Counted from the stretch's first letter, positions 25,672 through 35,046 are shown. The stretch is DNA of 51,824 bases from CAZTHL01 sp964613585 (GCA_964613585.1 CAZTHL010000020.1:1-51824); one strand, 5' to 3'. Notes: a model not told the origin generated them from the sequence alone. Numbers and translations: made by a program.

Positions 25672-26568
25672 ATGGGATCCGATATGGACGAACCTGCGCC
25701 GACCGACGTCGAGACCCTGCCCATGCTTGAGGTCCGGGCCGCGCGGCCGCAACGGCTGCCGCTGGTGCTGGCCTCGCCGCACAGCGGACGGGACTACCCG
25801 CAGAGCTTCCTGGCGGTGAGCCGGCTCGACGGTCTTGCTTTGCGCAAGTCGGAGGACAGCTTCGTCGACGAGATCTTCAGTCCGGCCGGGCTCGCGCATG
25901 GCGTCCCGCTGCTGCGCGCCCTGTTCCCGCGCGCCTTCGTCGACCCGAATCGCGAAGCCTTCGAGCTCGATCCGGCGATGTTCGAGGACGTGCTGCCGCC
26001 CTACGTCAACACCCGCTCGGCCCGGGTCGCGGCCGGCCTCGGCACCGTCGCCAAGGTGGTCGCCCAGGGGCAGGATATCTACCGCTGCCGGCTGCCGTTC
26101 AGCGAGGCGCTCGACCGAATCAATCGCTGCTATCTGCCTTACCACGCCGAGCTGCGCCAGCTTATCGTCAAGACGCTCAGCCGGTTCGGGGTGTGCTTCC
26201 TGCTCGACTGCCACTCCATGCCGTCGGGCGGGGGCGCCGGTGACAGCATCGGCGCCAGTGGCGCCTGCGACTTTGTCCTGGGCGACTGCCACGGCCGCTC
26301 CTGCAGCCCGCCGCTGATCGAGGCGGCCGAGTCGTGGCTGGCCCAGCACGGCTACTCGACAGCCCGGAATGTGCCATATGCCGGCGGCTACACCACACGC
26401 CACTATGGGCGGCCGCACCGGCGCGTGCACGCGCTGCAGATCGAGATCAACCGCGCCCTCTACATGAACGAGGGCAGCATGACCCGCAAGCCGTTCATCA
26501 ACAGCCTCGCGGAGGACATGGCCGAACTGGTCGCCTTCCTGGGACGGCTCGATCTCGCCAGCCGCTGA
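25672..26568 (+). CDS. N-formylglutamate amidohydrolase family protein
   Basis: The 298-aa product contains VLASPHSGRDYPQSFL, then SEDSFVDEIF, FLLDCHSMPSGGG and HALQIEINRALYMNEG, the conserved motifs of the N-formylglutamate amidohydrolase family (HutG-like). The enzyme hydrolyses N-formylglutamate in histidine degradation, but no other hut gene is here, so the substrate is uncertain. ATG 25672 has AGAAGG just before it; ATG 25684 is an alternative. Confidence 0.88.
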   Translation: MGSDMDEPAPTDVETLPMLEVRAARPQRLPLVLASPHSGRDYPQSFLAVSRLDGLALRKSEDSFVDEIFSPAGLAHGVPLLRALFPRAFVDPNREAFELDPAMFEDVLPPYVNTRSARVAAGLGTVAKVVAQGQDIYRCRLPFSEALDRINRCYLPYHAELRQLIVKTLSRFGVCFLLDCHSMPSGGGAGDSIGASGACDFVLGDCHGRSCSPPLIEAAESWLAQHGYSTARNVPYAGGYTTRHYGRPHRRVHALQIEINRALYMNEGSMTRKPFINSLAEDMAELVAFLGRLDLASR

Positions 26569-26699
26569 AGGCTCCCGCGCAGGCGCGAGGGCACCGTTCC
26601 GGGCGCGCCGGCGGCGACGTCCGCCGCACGCTCGACCAGCGCCTGCAAGCGCTCCCATCACCGGCCGACGCCCGGAGCCGGAAGCCCAGAGGCGGACAG

Positions 26700-26724
26700 A
26701 AAAAAGGGCCGCGCAAAGCGGCCC
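26700..26724 (-). terminator. Rho-independent terminator of the small RNA
   Basis: A perfect 7-bp stem GGGCCGC/GCGGCCC with a five-base loop is followed on the minus strand by TTTTTT. It is the only canonical intrinsic terminator with a clear T-run that I found in the window. Confidence 0.9.
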
Positions 26725-26783
26725 AAGTTTAGGGAGGAAACGCCCAAGAAGTGCGCTACGACAGCAGGATCGCTGCATGTCGC
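26700..26783 (-). ncRNA. Candidate small RNA of the alpha-r8/MmgR (suhB) type
   Basis: Read on the minus strand, an approximately 84-base transcript would contain hairpin 1 (CGACA-T-GCAG, loop CGATC, CTGCTGTCG), the single-stranded segment CTTGGGCGTTTCCTCCC, and a rho-independent terminator (GGGCCGC, loop TTTGC, GCGGCCC, six T). That segment and layout match my memory of MmgR-type RNAs of Alphaproteobacteria, about 77 bases long and involved in polyhydroxybutyrate control in Sinorhizobium. The structure is clear; the family name is less certain. Confidence 0.7.
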
Positions 26784-26790
26784 ACTGCAC

Positions 26791-26819
26791 AATATGCCTG
26801 CGGGAGGGCGCCCGATCAA
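26791..26819 (-). promoter_or_regulatory. Promoter of the small RNA
   Basis: On the minus strand TTGATC (26814-26819) and CATATT (26791-26796) are separated by 17 bases. This places the start near 26783, directly at the base of hairpin 1. Confidence 0.55.
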
Positions 26820-27083
26820 GGGGGAAAATGCCTGCCAAATGTGGGCAATCCCACCCCTCCCTCCTCGATCCGGCTAAGCCCTTGATACGACAAGATATCA
26901 CACTGTAGCGCAGAGGCATCACCCCCGCGCGATGGAGTTTAGTAGGATAAACCGGCGCCAGCTCGGCGGGCCGCCACCCTCACGCCGGCGTCGACGCCTG
27001 CCCTCACGCCTCCTATAACCTCCTCAGCTCGCCGGACCGGCCAAGGCACCGTGCGCCGGTCCGCCTGCCAGGATCCGCCCGGG

Positions 27084-28055
27084 ATGCCGATGCCGCACGC
27101 AAGTCCGCCTGTCGACCTGGTCGCCGACCTCGGCGCCACCAACGCGCGCTTCGGCCTCGCCAGCCCCTCGGGGGTGGAGGCCACCCGAATCCTGCGCTGC
27201 GCCGACCATGCAACCCTGGCCGCCGCCATGGCGGCCTATCTGGCGGAGGTCGGTCCGGCCGCGCCGCCTCGACGAGCAGCGATCGCCGTCGCCTCGCCGA
27301 TCACCGGCGACAGAATCACCATGACCAACCATCCCTGGTCATTCTCCATCGCCGAGACCCGGCAACGCTTCGGCTTCAAGCGGCTTGAGGTGGTGAACGA
27401 CTTCCTGGCCATCGCGCTCGGCCTGCCGTGGCTGACGACGGAGGACGTCGCGGCGATCGGGGGAGGGCGGCCGGACCCCGGGCAGCCGATCGGCGTGCTG
27501 GGTCCCGGCACCGGGCTCGGCGTCTCCGGACTGGTGCCTTCGTCGGACGGTTGGATACCGCTCAGCGGCGAGGGTGGCCATGTCACGATGGCTGCCCGCG
27601 ACGACCGCGAGGCGGCTATCCTCGGCTGGCTGCGCCGACGATTCCCCCATGTCTCGGCCGAACGCGTGCTGTCGGGCGGCGGACTCGTCAACCTTCACGA
27701 CGCCATCGCCGCGCTGGACGGCCGCGAGGTCCCGCCGCGCCAGCCCCATGAGGTGACGGATGCCGCCCTTGCCGGCACCTGTCCCGTCTGCCGCGAGGCC
27801 ATTGCGCGCTTCTGCGCCATGCTCGGTACCGTGGCCGGGAACCTTGCGCTCACGCTCGGCGCCCGGGGCGGCGTCTACATCGCGGGCGGCATCGTCCCAC
27901 GCATCCGGCCGTTGTTCGAGACGTCGGAGTTCCGTCACGCCTTCGAGGACAAGGGCCGGCTGAGCGACTACGTGGCCGCCATGCCGAGCTACCTGGTGAT
28001 CCACCCGGTTCCCGCCTTCCTCGGCCTGCGGGCCCTGCTGGAGCAGCCGGCATGA
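27084..28055 (+). CDS. glk: Glucokinase
   Basis: The 323-aa product has the phosphate-1 motif LVADLGATNARFGLA, NHPWSFSIAETRQRFGF, VVNDFLAIALGLPWL, GVLGPGTGLGVSGLVP, the EGGHVTMAARDD motif and GVYIAGGIVPRI. This is the non-ROK bacterial glucokinase family (Glk), which phosphorylates glucose with ATP. Length is close to the usual 320. Starts at 27084 or 27090 are both possible. The downstream methyltransferase start overlaps its stop by ATGA. Confidence 0.93.
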   Translation: MPMPHASPPVDLVADLGATNARFGLASPSGVEATRILRCADHATLAAAMAAYLAEVGPAAPPRRAAIAVASPITGDRITMTNHPWSFSIAETRQRFGFKRLEVVNDFLAIALGLPWLTTEDVAAIGGGRPDPGQPIGVLGPGTGLGVSGLVPSSDGWIPLSGEGGHVTMAARDDREAAILGWLRRRFPHVSAERVLSGGGLVNLHDAIAALDGREVPPRQPHEVTDAALAGTCPVCREAIARFCAMLGTVAGNLALTLGARGGVYIAGGIVPRIRPLFETSEFRHAFEDKGRLSDYVAAMPSYLVIHPVPAFLGLRALLEQPA

Positions 28056-28804
28056 GCGCAGGCGAGGCCGGGAACGGGCATCTGGCCATCCTGCTGGCGC
28101 GCATCGACCCGGGCGGATGCCGGCTGGCCGATGTCGGCTGCGGCGGTGGCTGGCTGACCCGGGCCATGGCCAAGCGCGGCGCCTGGGCGGTCGGCGTCGA
28201 CTGCCAGGGCGAGGCCCTCGCGCGCGCGAGCCGAAGCGACGGCGCGTCCGGGGGCACGGGCCGTCTGCCCGGTCAACCGGGGGCGGCCGAGCCTGGCAGG
28301 GCCTGCTACGTGGCCGGCCGGGGCGAGGCGCTGCCGTTCGCCGACGCCAGCTACGATGCCGTGCTCTGCTTCAACAGCCTGCACCATGTGCCGGTGCCGG
28401 CGCAGGGGACGGCGCTCGGCGAAATGGCCCGGGTGCTGGTGCCCCAGGGCCGGCTCTACGTGTGTGAGCCCCTGGCCGAGGGCAGCTTCTTCGACCTGAT
28501 CCGCCCGTTCGACGACGAGACGGCGATTCGGGCCGCGGCCCTGACGGCTCTGGCCGACGCCGCGCGCCACGGCCTGCGCCATCTCGAGACGGTCGACTAC
28601 GAGCACCGGGTGGTGTTCGAGGACGGCGCCCAGTGTCTGAAGCGCTTCCTTGCCGTCGAGCCCAACCGGCGCCGTACCATGGCCGGCCGTGAGCCGGAGT
28701 TCCTGGCCCGGTTCGAAGCCGGCGGTCAGCCCGACCCGGACGGGCGCCGCTTCGACCAGCCGCATCGCGCGGTGCTGTTGGCGCGAGAGGCCGGCCGGTC
28801 CTGA
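28052..28804 (+). CDS. Class I SAM-dependent methyltransferase (Methyltransf_11-like)
   Basis: The 250-aa product has motif I LADVGCGGGWLTRAMAKRGAW near residue 30, AVGVDCQGEALARA, EALPFADASYDAVLCFNSLHHVP and PQGRLYVCEPLAEGSFFDLI, typical of ubiquinone- or natural-product-type small-molecule methyltransferases. Translation is coupled to glk. A low-complexity insertion (GASGGTGRLPGQPGAAEP) lies near residues 68-85. The substrate is unknown. Confidence 0.82.
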   Translation: MSAGEAGNGHLAILLARIDPGGCRLADVGCGGGWLTRAMAKRGAWAVGVDCQGEALARASRSDGASGGTGRLPGQPGAAEPGRACYVAGRGEALPFADASYDAVLCFNSLHHVPVPAQGTALGEMARVLVPQGRLYVCEPLAEGSFFDLIRPFDDETAIRAAALTALADAARHGLRHLETVDYEHRVVFEDGAQCLKRFLAVEPNRRRTMAGREPEFLARFEAGGQPDPDGRRFDQPHRAVLLAREAGRS

Positions 28805-28815
28805 GCCGGGCCAGG

Positions 28816-28879
28816 CCCCGGTCAGGCCGCGCCCCGGTCAGGCCGCGCCCCGGTCAGGCCAAGCCCCGGTCAGGCCGAG
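28816..28879. repeat. 16-base tandem repeat, four units
   Basis: Units CCCCGGTCAGGCCGCG, the same again, CCCCGGTCAGGCCAAG and CCCCGGTCAGGCCGAG lie end to end between two convergent genes. The last unit contains the glycosyltransferase stop codon. It is a likely variable-number site. Confidence 0.85.
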
Positions 28880-29940
28880 GCCGGCCGCCGCTGCGTCGCG
28901 AGATCAGCCGGGATCCGAAACTGCTTGGGTACCGGAACGTGCCGGATGCTGTTGCTGAAGAAGCCGAGCCGCCGTTCCAGCAGCTGCCGGGGCAGCAGCG
29001 ACAGGCCAACCAGCCAAGCGGCATACAGGATCTGCTTGCCGCGCCCCATCCGGTCATCATTCAAGGAGGCTCGCACACCGGCGGCGAGGAGCTTGCCCAC
29101 GGTGTCCTCCGGATACGGATGCCCCTCGGGGTCGACACGCAGCGAGAGCAACCGGGTTCGGCAAAAGCGCGGATTCGACCAGGTCAGGGAATGCTCGATC
29201 GGCGCCCCGAGCCGGGCCGCGTGCTCCTTCAAGCCCCGCTCCGTTTCCAGGTTGTTGACCATCCGGCGTCGGAGCAACTTCAGGTTCGTGCCGCCCGTCT
29301 CGGACTGGTTCTTCCCGTGGATCCGGTACTGGCCCAGGATGCGATCGATCTGCGCGATCGGCCCGTACAGGCCGGCCAGGGCGATGACGTAGCCGTCGGC
29401 GCCCCGGCGCAGCGGTGGCTCCTCGACCGGCAGGATCTGCTCCAGGCAGCGGCGCGAGAAGGCGTTTCCGCTCATCGGCGGCGCGCTATAGTTGCCGTAC
29501 CGCCGAAGCTGGGGACGCACATCGGAGGTCCTCAGCGGCGATGAGCACCAGGCGCCGCCCATGGAGATCCCGTCCGCGTCGACCCATTCGAGGGGGAACT
29601 GCACCTTCGCCAGATCGGGGCGCCAAGCGGCCATGACCTCAGCCGCCGCATCGGGCAGCAAGGCATCATCCGCGTCGAGAAAGAAGATGACCTCTCCTCG
29701 CGCCGCCGCGAAGCCGCTGTTGAGCGCGGCTCCCTGACCGCCGTTCTCCCGAAGGACCGGCCGGACCCGATCGCCGTAGCCCTCGATGACCCGACGGGAC
29801 CCGTCGGTCGAGCCGTCGTCGACGACAATCACCTCGAGGGGCCGGTAGGTCTGGGCCAGCGCGCTGTCGATGCAGGCTGGAAGGTGAGCTTCATAATTGT
29901 AATTGTTGATGACAATGCTGACCAGGTCAGTATTCGGCAT
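28870..29940 (-). CDS. Family 2 glycosyltransferase
   Basis: The 356-aa product begins DLVSIVINNYNYEAHLPACI and has EVIVVDDGSTDGSRRVI, NGGQGAALNSGF and the DxD-type FFLDADDALLP, all GT-A features. The central RRGADGYVIALAG and YRIHGKNQSETGG fit the acceptor region. ATG 29940 is chosen over upstream ATGs because it starts at the core, with GAGG about 13 bases before. The 3' end runs into the 16-base tandem repeat. Donor and acceptor are unknown. Confidence 0.87.
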   Translation of the reverse strand: MPNTDLVSIVINNYNYEAHLPACIDSALAQTYRPLEVIVVDDGSTDGSRRVIEGYGDRVRPVLRENGGQGAALNSGFAAARGEVIFFLDADDALLPDAAAEVMAAWRPDLAKVQFPLEWVDADGISMGGAWCSSPLRTSDVRPQLRRYGNYSAPPMSGNAFSRRCLEQILPVEEPPLRRGADGYVIALAGLYGPIAQIDRILGQYRIHGKNQSETGGTNLKLLRRRMVNNLETERGLKEHAARLGAPIEHSLTWSNPRFCRTRLLSLRVDPEGHPYPEDTVGKLLAAGVRASLNDDRMGRGKQILYAAWLVGLSLLPRQLLERRLGFFSNSIRHVPVPKQFRIPADLATQRRPASA

Positions 29941-30211
29941 CGCCCAGCACCTCAAGCTTCCCCGAGTGCACATGTGATGCTGCCGGCCCTCAAGGGGAAG
30001 CCCCAAGGCGAGACGGCGGCGACCGCCTCCGCTGTTTTTGGCGGCTTTGCCGGAGCCTCGCGCCCGACCACGCTTGCATGGTTACGATGGCGAAGGCAGA
30101 TAGGGTCAGGTCATTGATCCTTTCCGCCCGCCCGGCTCCCGTCGCTCGCGCCCCCGCCCGGCCGCGTCGCCGGTGCCCGCCTGCCGACGGGCCCGTCGAG
30201 GTACGATCGGC

Positions 30212-31351
30212 ATGGCAAACGTCGTCATCCTGCAGCGCGTTGTCCCGAACTACCGGGTGCCGGTGTTCGACCGGGTCCATGCCGAGCTCGGCTGGCCCGT
30301 CGTCCATTCCAGCAACGAGCCGGCCGGCACCTTTCTCGACCTGTCCGCCAAGGCAGAGTGGTCACGTCCCTACCCTTACCGGTATCTGCGTCGCGATCGG
30401 CCCACCTGGTGCCTCGTGCCGGTCGGCCAGATCCTGAGGGATCTCAAGCCCGACGCGGTGCTCGCCGAGGCCGCCCTCGGGATGTCGTCCACCACCCTGC
30501 TGCTGGCGCGGCGACGGGTCGGGCTTGGCCCGAGGGTGTTCTTCTGGACCCATGGGTTCAATGCCGATATCGGCATCGCCTCGCCCCGCCAGCGCCGTCG
30601 CCAGGGCCCAAGCCTCGCGATCTTCGCCGCGGCCGACGGCTGCCTGCTCTACGGACCCGGCGGCCGCGACTTCGTGCGCCGCAATCTGCCCGGCAAGCCA
30701 ACCTTCCTGGCCTCCAACACCCTCGACATGGAGGCCATTCGACAGGCCGCCGCAGGTATCGCCGCGCATCCGGCGCCGGGACGGCCGCATCTCCTGGCGG
30801 TCGGCCGCTTCACCGAGGAGAAGCGGTTTCCGGCGCTGGTAACGATCTTCACCCGTTTCCGCGAACGCTTCCCCGGGGCGGCCTTGACCCTGATCGGGGC
30901 CGGCCCGGACGGCCCGGCCATCGAGCGGACCGCGGGCGACCTCCTCGGGCAAGCCGTCTTCCTGCCCGGGCAGATCTACCAGGAGGCGGCGCTGGCACCC
31001 TACTTTCGCTCGGCCGACGCCTATGTCTTCACGGGCGCCGCCGGCCTCAGCGTCAATCATGCGCTTGCCTACGATCTGCCGGTGATCGTTTACGCCGCCA
31101 CGGGCGACGGGCCCATGCACCGGCCCGAGGCCGACTATGTGATCGACGGCGTGACCGGGCGCGTCGTGCCGGACTACTCTGACGCCGCCATGGTCGAGGC
31201 GTTGGCCGCCTTCTTCGCCGAGCATCCGTCGCCCCGCGACAGCTTCGGCCCCCACATCCGTCGATTCGTCGACGAGACCCTGACCCTCGATCGGATGGTC
31301 CAGGGCTTCCGGGATCTGAACGCATATTTGGAGGGCAAGGGCGGCGGCTGA
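30212..31351 (+). CDS. Family 4 glycosyltransferase (GT-B)
   Basis: The 379-aa product begins MANVVILQRVVPNYRVPVFD. Its donor domain includes HLLAVGRFTEEKRFPALVTIF, LIGAGPDGPAIE, VFLPGQIYQEAALAPYFRSADAYVFTG and VIVYAATGDGPMHRPEADYV. The start at ATG 30212 opens at the family-like N-terminus. It is divergent from the family 2 glycosyltransferase at 28870, with about 270 bases between. The two probably serve a common surface glycan, but neither has a named partner here. Confidence 0.85.
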   Translation: MANVVILQRVVPNYRVPVFDRVHAELGWPVVHSSNEPAGTFLDLSAKAEWSRPYPYRYLRRDRPTWCLVPVGQILRDLKPDAVLAEAALGMSSTTLLLARRRVGLGPRVFFWTHGFNADIGIASPRQRRRQGPSLAIFAAADGCLLYGPGGRDFVRRNLPGKPTFLASNTLDMEAIRQAAAGIAAHPAPGRPHLLAVGRFTEEKRFPALVTIFTRFRERFPGAALTLIGAGPDGPAIERTAGDLLGQAVFLPGQIYQEAALAPYFRSADAYVFTGAAGLSVNHALAYDLPVIVYAATGDGPMHRPEADYVIDGVTGRVVPDYSDAAMVEALAAFFAEHPSPRDSFGPHIRRFVDETLTLDRMVQGFRDLNAYLEGKGGG

Positions 31352-31442
31352 GCGATCAGCCATACAATGCGGAGGGGCAACGGCCTGACCCTGCCGCCTC
31401 CCGATCCGCGGGCACGCAGGTGCCGCTCAATCGCCCTGTCGC

Positions 31443-31517
<75 letters not shown>

Positions 31518-31690
31518 GCCCATGACGCGGCCAGCCCCGGCCGCGGACGCGACGAACGCTACGCCGGCCCTGCCGAGCCGTCAATCGAGGCAGCCGGACG
31601 GAGCTCTCCGGCGCCCTCCGGACGCGCCCGGCGCACGCCGGATCGAACCGTAACGCCAGGGCATATGGGCTCGGCGGCGGCCGGCTCCAC

Positions 31691-33034
31691 CTACGCCGTG
31701 GCGAGCAGGCGCTGCTCGTCCTCCGGCGCGGGCAGGTGCACGGCCGCGGTCGGCACGCGCCACTCCAGCGAGGCGAAGGCGCTGCAATGCCCGCAGAGCG
31801 CCGACCAGACCGGCGCCACGGTCCCGCATCGATCGCACACCCAGGCGGGCTCGGCGGGCGCGCGCTCGGCCCGCTCGAGCCAGTCGCGCGCCGCGGCGGC
31901 ATTGTTCGCCTCCGCCGTCTCAAGCTCAGCCAGCAGGCGGTAGACCCGGCGGCCCAGCGACGCCGGCTCGGCCTTCATGAGATGCTCGCGGGCCGCGCTC
32001 CAGCGCTCGGCGCGAAGCTCCGCCTCGCCCATCGCGATCAGGCTCTCCGGATGCTCCGGATGCATCCGGTAGAGCGTGTCCAGGCGCTTGACCCGCTCCT
32101 CCGCCGGCTCGTCGGCCGGTCCCAGATCCCGGTACAGCTCGACCAGCTCGCGGTGCGGCTCGGCCGACCAGCTGCGCTCGATCAGCTTGCGCGCCTTCCG
32201 CTCCTTGCCGGTCCGCGCCAGAAGCCGGGCCTCGCGGACCACGGCCGGGACGAAGCCCGGCATCATTCGCGTCGCACGGTGCGCCAGCCTGAGCGCGCCA
32301 TCGGCATCGCCGCTGCCTTCCTGCTCCCGGCTCTGCTCGACCAGCATGGCCACCGCATAGCGCTGCGCGTCATCCCGGTCGATCGCCTTGGCGCGCACCG
32401 CATGGGTCAGCGTATGCTGCGCCTCGGCCCAGCGACGCAGCCGCACCTCCAGGTTGAAGCAGGTCGTCAGGACCCAAGGTGTCTCCGGCCGCAGCTTGCG
32501 GGCGCGCTGGGCCAGGGACAGCGCCCGCACGATGTCCTGGTTGCGCAGGGCCTCGGTCAGCAGACCGCGGAGCCCGAGAAACTCGGTCTCCCGTCGCTGC
32601 AGCATGGCCTCGAACTTCCTGTGGGCCGCCTGATCGTCGCCGCTGAGCTGGGCCGCCTGGGCCGACAGCAGCAAGGTAAGCGGCGGGTCGTCGAGCAGTT
32701 CGTCGGCCCGGCGCGACAGGCGACGCGCGGTCTCCGAATCGCCGGCCGCCACCGCGACCATGCCGTTGGTCAGCGCCGCGAGGCCGCGGTCGCGGCGGCT
32801 GCCGGAGCGCGCCCGCACGATGGCGATGGGCGCCTTGCGCACACCCCGCCACAGAAGGAACAGCAGCACCGTCGCCACGATCAGCAGGAGCGCCGCCAGC
32901 ACCAGCATGCCGAAGCTGGTCTCGACAACGTAGCCCTGCCAGACGATCTCGACCTGGCCCGGCCGATCGGCCAGCCAGACCGCCGCGGCGACGACGAGCC
33001 CGACCTTGACGAGGAAGAGAAGGGTTCTGGTCAT
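31691..33034 (-). CDS. hemY: HemY N-terminal domain protein with TPR region and zinc ribbon
   Basis: The 447-aa product has two N-terminal membrane segments (about residues 5-25 and 40-62), the HemY domain (RGLAALTNGMVAVAAGDSETARRLSRRADEL), then TPR-like helices to about residue 390. A C-terminal rubredoxin-like ribbon follows, with CDRC near residue 400 and CGHC about 14 residues later. HemY_N proteins are encoded with hem genes, though their role in haem synthesis is unclear. It overlaps the Mic60-like gene by ATGA and is the last gene of the hemC-hemD-mic60-hemY group. Confidence 0.9.
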   Translation of the reverse strand: MTRTLLFLVKVGLVVAAAVWLADRPGQVEIVWQGYVVETSFGMLVLAALLLIVATVLLFLLWRGVRKAPIAIVRARSGSRRDRGLAALTNGMVAVAAGDSETARRLSRRADELLDDPPLTLLLSAQAAQLSGDDQAAHRKFEAMLQRRETEFLGLRGLLTEALRNQDIVRALSLAQRARKLRPETPWVLTTCFNLEVRLRRWAEAQHTLTHAVRAKAIDRDDAQRYAVAMLVEQSREQEGSGDADGALRLAHRATRMMPGFVPAVVREARLLARTGKERKARKLIERSWSAEPHRELVELYRDLGPADEPAEERVKRLDTLYRMHPEHPESLIAMGEAELRAERWSAAREHLMKAEPASLGRRVYRLLAELETAEANNAAAARDWLERAERAPAEPAWVCDRCGTVAPVWSALCGHCSAFASLEWRVPTAAVHLPAPEDEQRLLATA

Positions 33035-34995
33035 GGCGCGGCCCCGTCCTCGCCGTTGCCGCCCTGCCCGACCTCCGCCTGCCTCACGGCCGCGGCCCTG
33101 CCGGTGAGCTCCTCGATGGTGGATCCGGTCAGCGTGGCGATCGCGTCCTCGGCCGCCAGCCGCGCCCGGGCATCGGTGAGCCAGGGCTCCGCGGCGTCGG
33201 CCGGCGCGCCCTCAAGCCCCTCGAGCGCCTCCACCGCGCCACGGAGATTGCCGCGATCGAGCCGATCCTCGCCGCGGGCCAGCATGGCATCAATGCTGTC
33301 GCCCTCGACCTCGCCGGCCACGGGACGCACGCTGACCAGCCCCTGGACCTGCGAGCGCACGCGGTCGAGCACGCCGCCGCCATCCGCCTCCACCGCCGCC
33401 TGCAGCACCGCTTCCGCCATATCGCCGAAGCGAGCGTCCAGATCGACGCGGGTCGGGATGCCCCGCTCGCCATAGGGCGTCAGCGATTCGAGCGCCTCGG
33501 CCGCCGCCGGCTGATCCGACACCAAGCGGCTCAGCGTCGGCAGAATGCCGCTGAAGGGCTGCCCGCGCTCAAGCGCGTCGCGCAGCTCGCCGATCGCCAG
33601 GATGGTCGCCTGCGCATCGACATCGAGCGTCTGCAGCCGGTCAAGCTGGGCGGACAAGGTCTGGATCCGGGCGGAGACCCCGTCCAGCCGCTCGGTGAGG
33701 CGGCTCACCTCGCCTTCCACGCCCTGGCCAAGCTGATCGATCCGGCTCGACAGCTGGGCCGTCGTGCCCTGCACGGAGCCAACCGTGCTCGACAGATCCT
33801 GCAGTCGGCCCTGCACGCCCGCCAGCTCCTCCTCGAGCCGGCGCAGGGCCTCGACACTGGAGCGAAGCCCGGCAAGATCCCGGGACAGCTCGTCGATGCG
33901 CGCCGGGTCGATCGCCGGCGGCTGCTCCGCCAGGTCGGCGACGCGCTGGTCCAGGGTGTCGAGCCGCTCGGTCACGGGGCCAAGGTCGGCCACCGCGCCG
34001 GGCGCGCCCGCCGGCACCGACGGCAGATCCTGAAGGTCCTGCCGAAGCTGGCTCAGCTGGCTCTCGAGGCTGTCAAGACGCTCCTGCGCCGGCACCGGGC
34101 CCTCGCCCGTGGGAACGGCCGCCAGCTGCTCCTCGAGCCGGTCCAGCCGGTCGGCCAGGGCCGGCACCGAGGGCTCGCCGACGACCTCCGCCGGCAGCAC
34201 GTCCGCAGCCCAGTAGGGCGCCGTGACCGCCACCCCGGCGCCGACGATGGCAACCAGAGCGGCCAGCCAGGCGACACCCCCGCCCCGCTTGCGCGGCGGC
34301 GCCGCGGCCTCGCCTCGCTCCGCCTCCGGCTCCTGCGCGGCGAGCGGGCGCTCCTCCGTCGGCGCCGCCCCGTGGGCCCGCTCCTCCGGCCGGTACGCCT
34401 CCTCGCCACCCTCCCGGAAGCCGGACGCCTCGGGCGCGCGGACCTCCTCCTCAAGGTGGTCGTGCGCCGGGTCGCGCCTGTCAGCGGGCGTGCGGATCTC
34501 CTCCTCCGCATGGCGCTCGGCAGCCCAGGGTCCGGGCTCGGCTCCAGCCTGCTCGGCCTCGGCCCGTTCGATCTCCGCGGCGTACGTCGCCTCGCGCTCG
34601 TCCTCTCGCCCGTATTCCTCGTCGGCCGGGCGCATCGGCTCGGCCACCCCTTCAAGCGTCTCGGGGCTGTCGACACGGTCCTCGGCACGATCGTCGGGAG
34701 ACGCCGACGCCGCCAGCTCGGCCGGATCGAGGAGCACACCCCGATGCTCCGCCGCCGCGATGATTTCGGCATGGCGCTGCAGCGGGATGGCTCCGCGCCG
34801 CTTCCATCCCTGCACCGTCGTCACCGGGATGTTGACCTTGCTTGCCATCGGCCGGATCCCGCCGAAACGGCGAATCACAGCCTCGACCGCGGCCGCCCGC
34901 TCGGCCTCCGCCTCGTCCGAGCGCATCGGCTCGGAACGGTCGGACGCGCCGGACTCGTCGTCGGACGTCGGGTCGTTCTTGGAGTTCGGATCCAT
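33031..34995 (-). CDS. Mitofilin/Mic60-like membrane protein with N-terminal HTH-like segment
   Basis: The 654-aa product has an N-terminal segment (residues about 35-90, FGGIRPMASKVNIPVTTVQG, WKRRGAIPLQRHAEII) resembling a Cro-type helix-turn-helix. An acidic, Glu/Arg/Ala-rich linker is followed by one transmembrane helix (VAWLAALVAIVGAGVAVTAPYW near 265), then a long coiled coil (residues 290-480) and a C-terminal mitofilin-like region (ESLTPYGERGIPTRVDLDARF). Mic60 homologues shape cristae-like intracytoplasmic membranes and typically sit in the hem locus in Alphaproteobacteria. Start at ATG 34995 follows AAAGGGAGG. Confidence 0.85.
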   Translation of the reverse strand: MDPNSKNDPTSDDESGASDRSEPMRSDEAEAERAAAVEAVIRRFGGIRPMASKVNIPVTTVQGWKRRGAIPLQRHAEIIAAAEHRGVLLDPAELAASASPDDRAEDRVDSPETLEGVAEPMRPADEEYGREDEREATYAAEIERAEAEQAGAEPGPWAAERHAEEEIRTPADRRDPAHDHLEEEVRAPEASGFREGGEEAYRPEERAHGAAPTEERPLAAQEPEAERGEAAAPPRKRGGGVAWLAALVAIVGAGVAVTAPYWAADVLPAEVVGEPSVPALADRLDRLEEQLAAVPTGEGPVPAQERLDSLESQLSQLRQDLQDLPSVPAGAPGAVADLGPVTERLDTLDQRVADLAEQPPAIDPARIDELSRDLAGLRSSVEALRRLEEELAGVQGRLQDLSSTVGSVQGTTAQLSSRIDQLGQGVEGEVSRLTERLDGVSARIQTLSAQLDRLQTLDVDAQATILAIGELRDALERGQPFSGILPTLSRLVSDQPAAAEALESLTPYGERGIPTRVDLDARFGDMAEAVLQAAVEADGGGVLDRVRSQVQGLVSVRPVAGEVEGDSIDAMLARGEDRLDRGNLRGAVEALEGLEGAPADAAEPWLTDARARLAAEDAIATLTGSTIEELTGRAAAVRQAEVGQGGNGEDGAAP

Positions 34996-35046
34996 AGGCC
35001 TCCCTTTGTGCCCCGAGGGCTTATCGTTATCAGCCCGAATCTGTTC

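Larger units (their letters stand above)
26569..27083. other. 515-base gap holding the small RNA and the glk promoter
   Basis: The left part holds the minus-strand small RNA and its promoter. The right part (about 26870-26950, with ATACGACAAGATATCACACTG) is AT-richer and is the likely promoter region for glucokinase. No protein-coding gene is supported. Confidence 0.55.
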
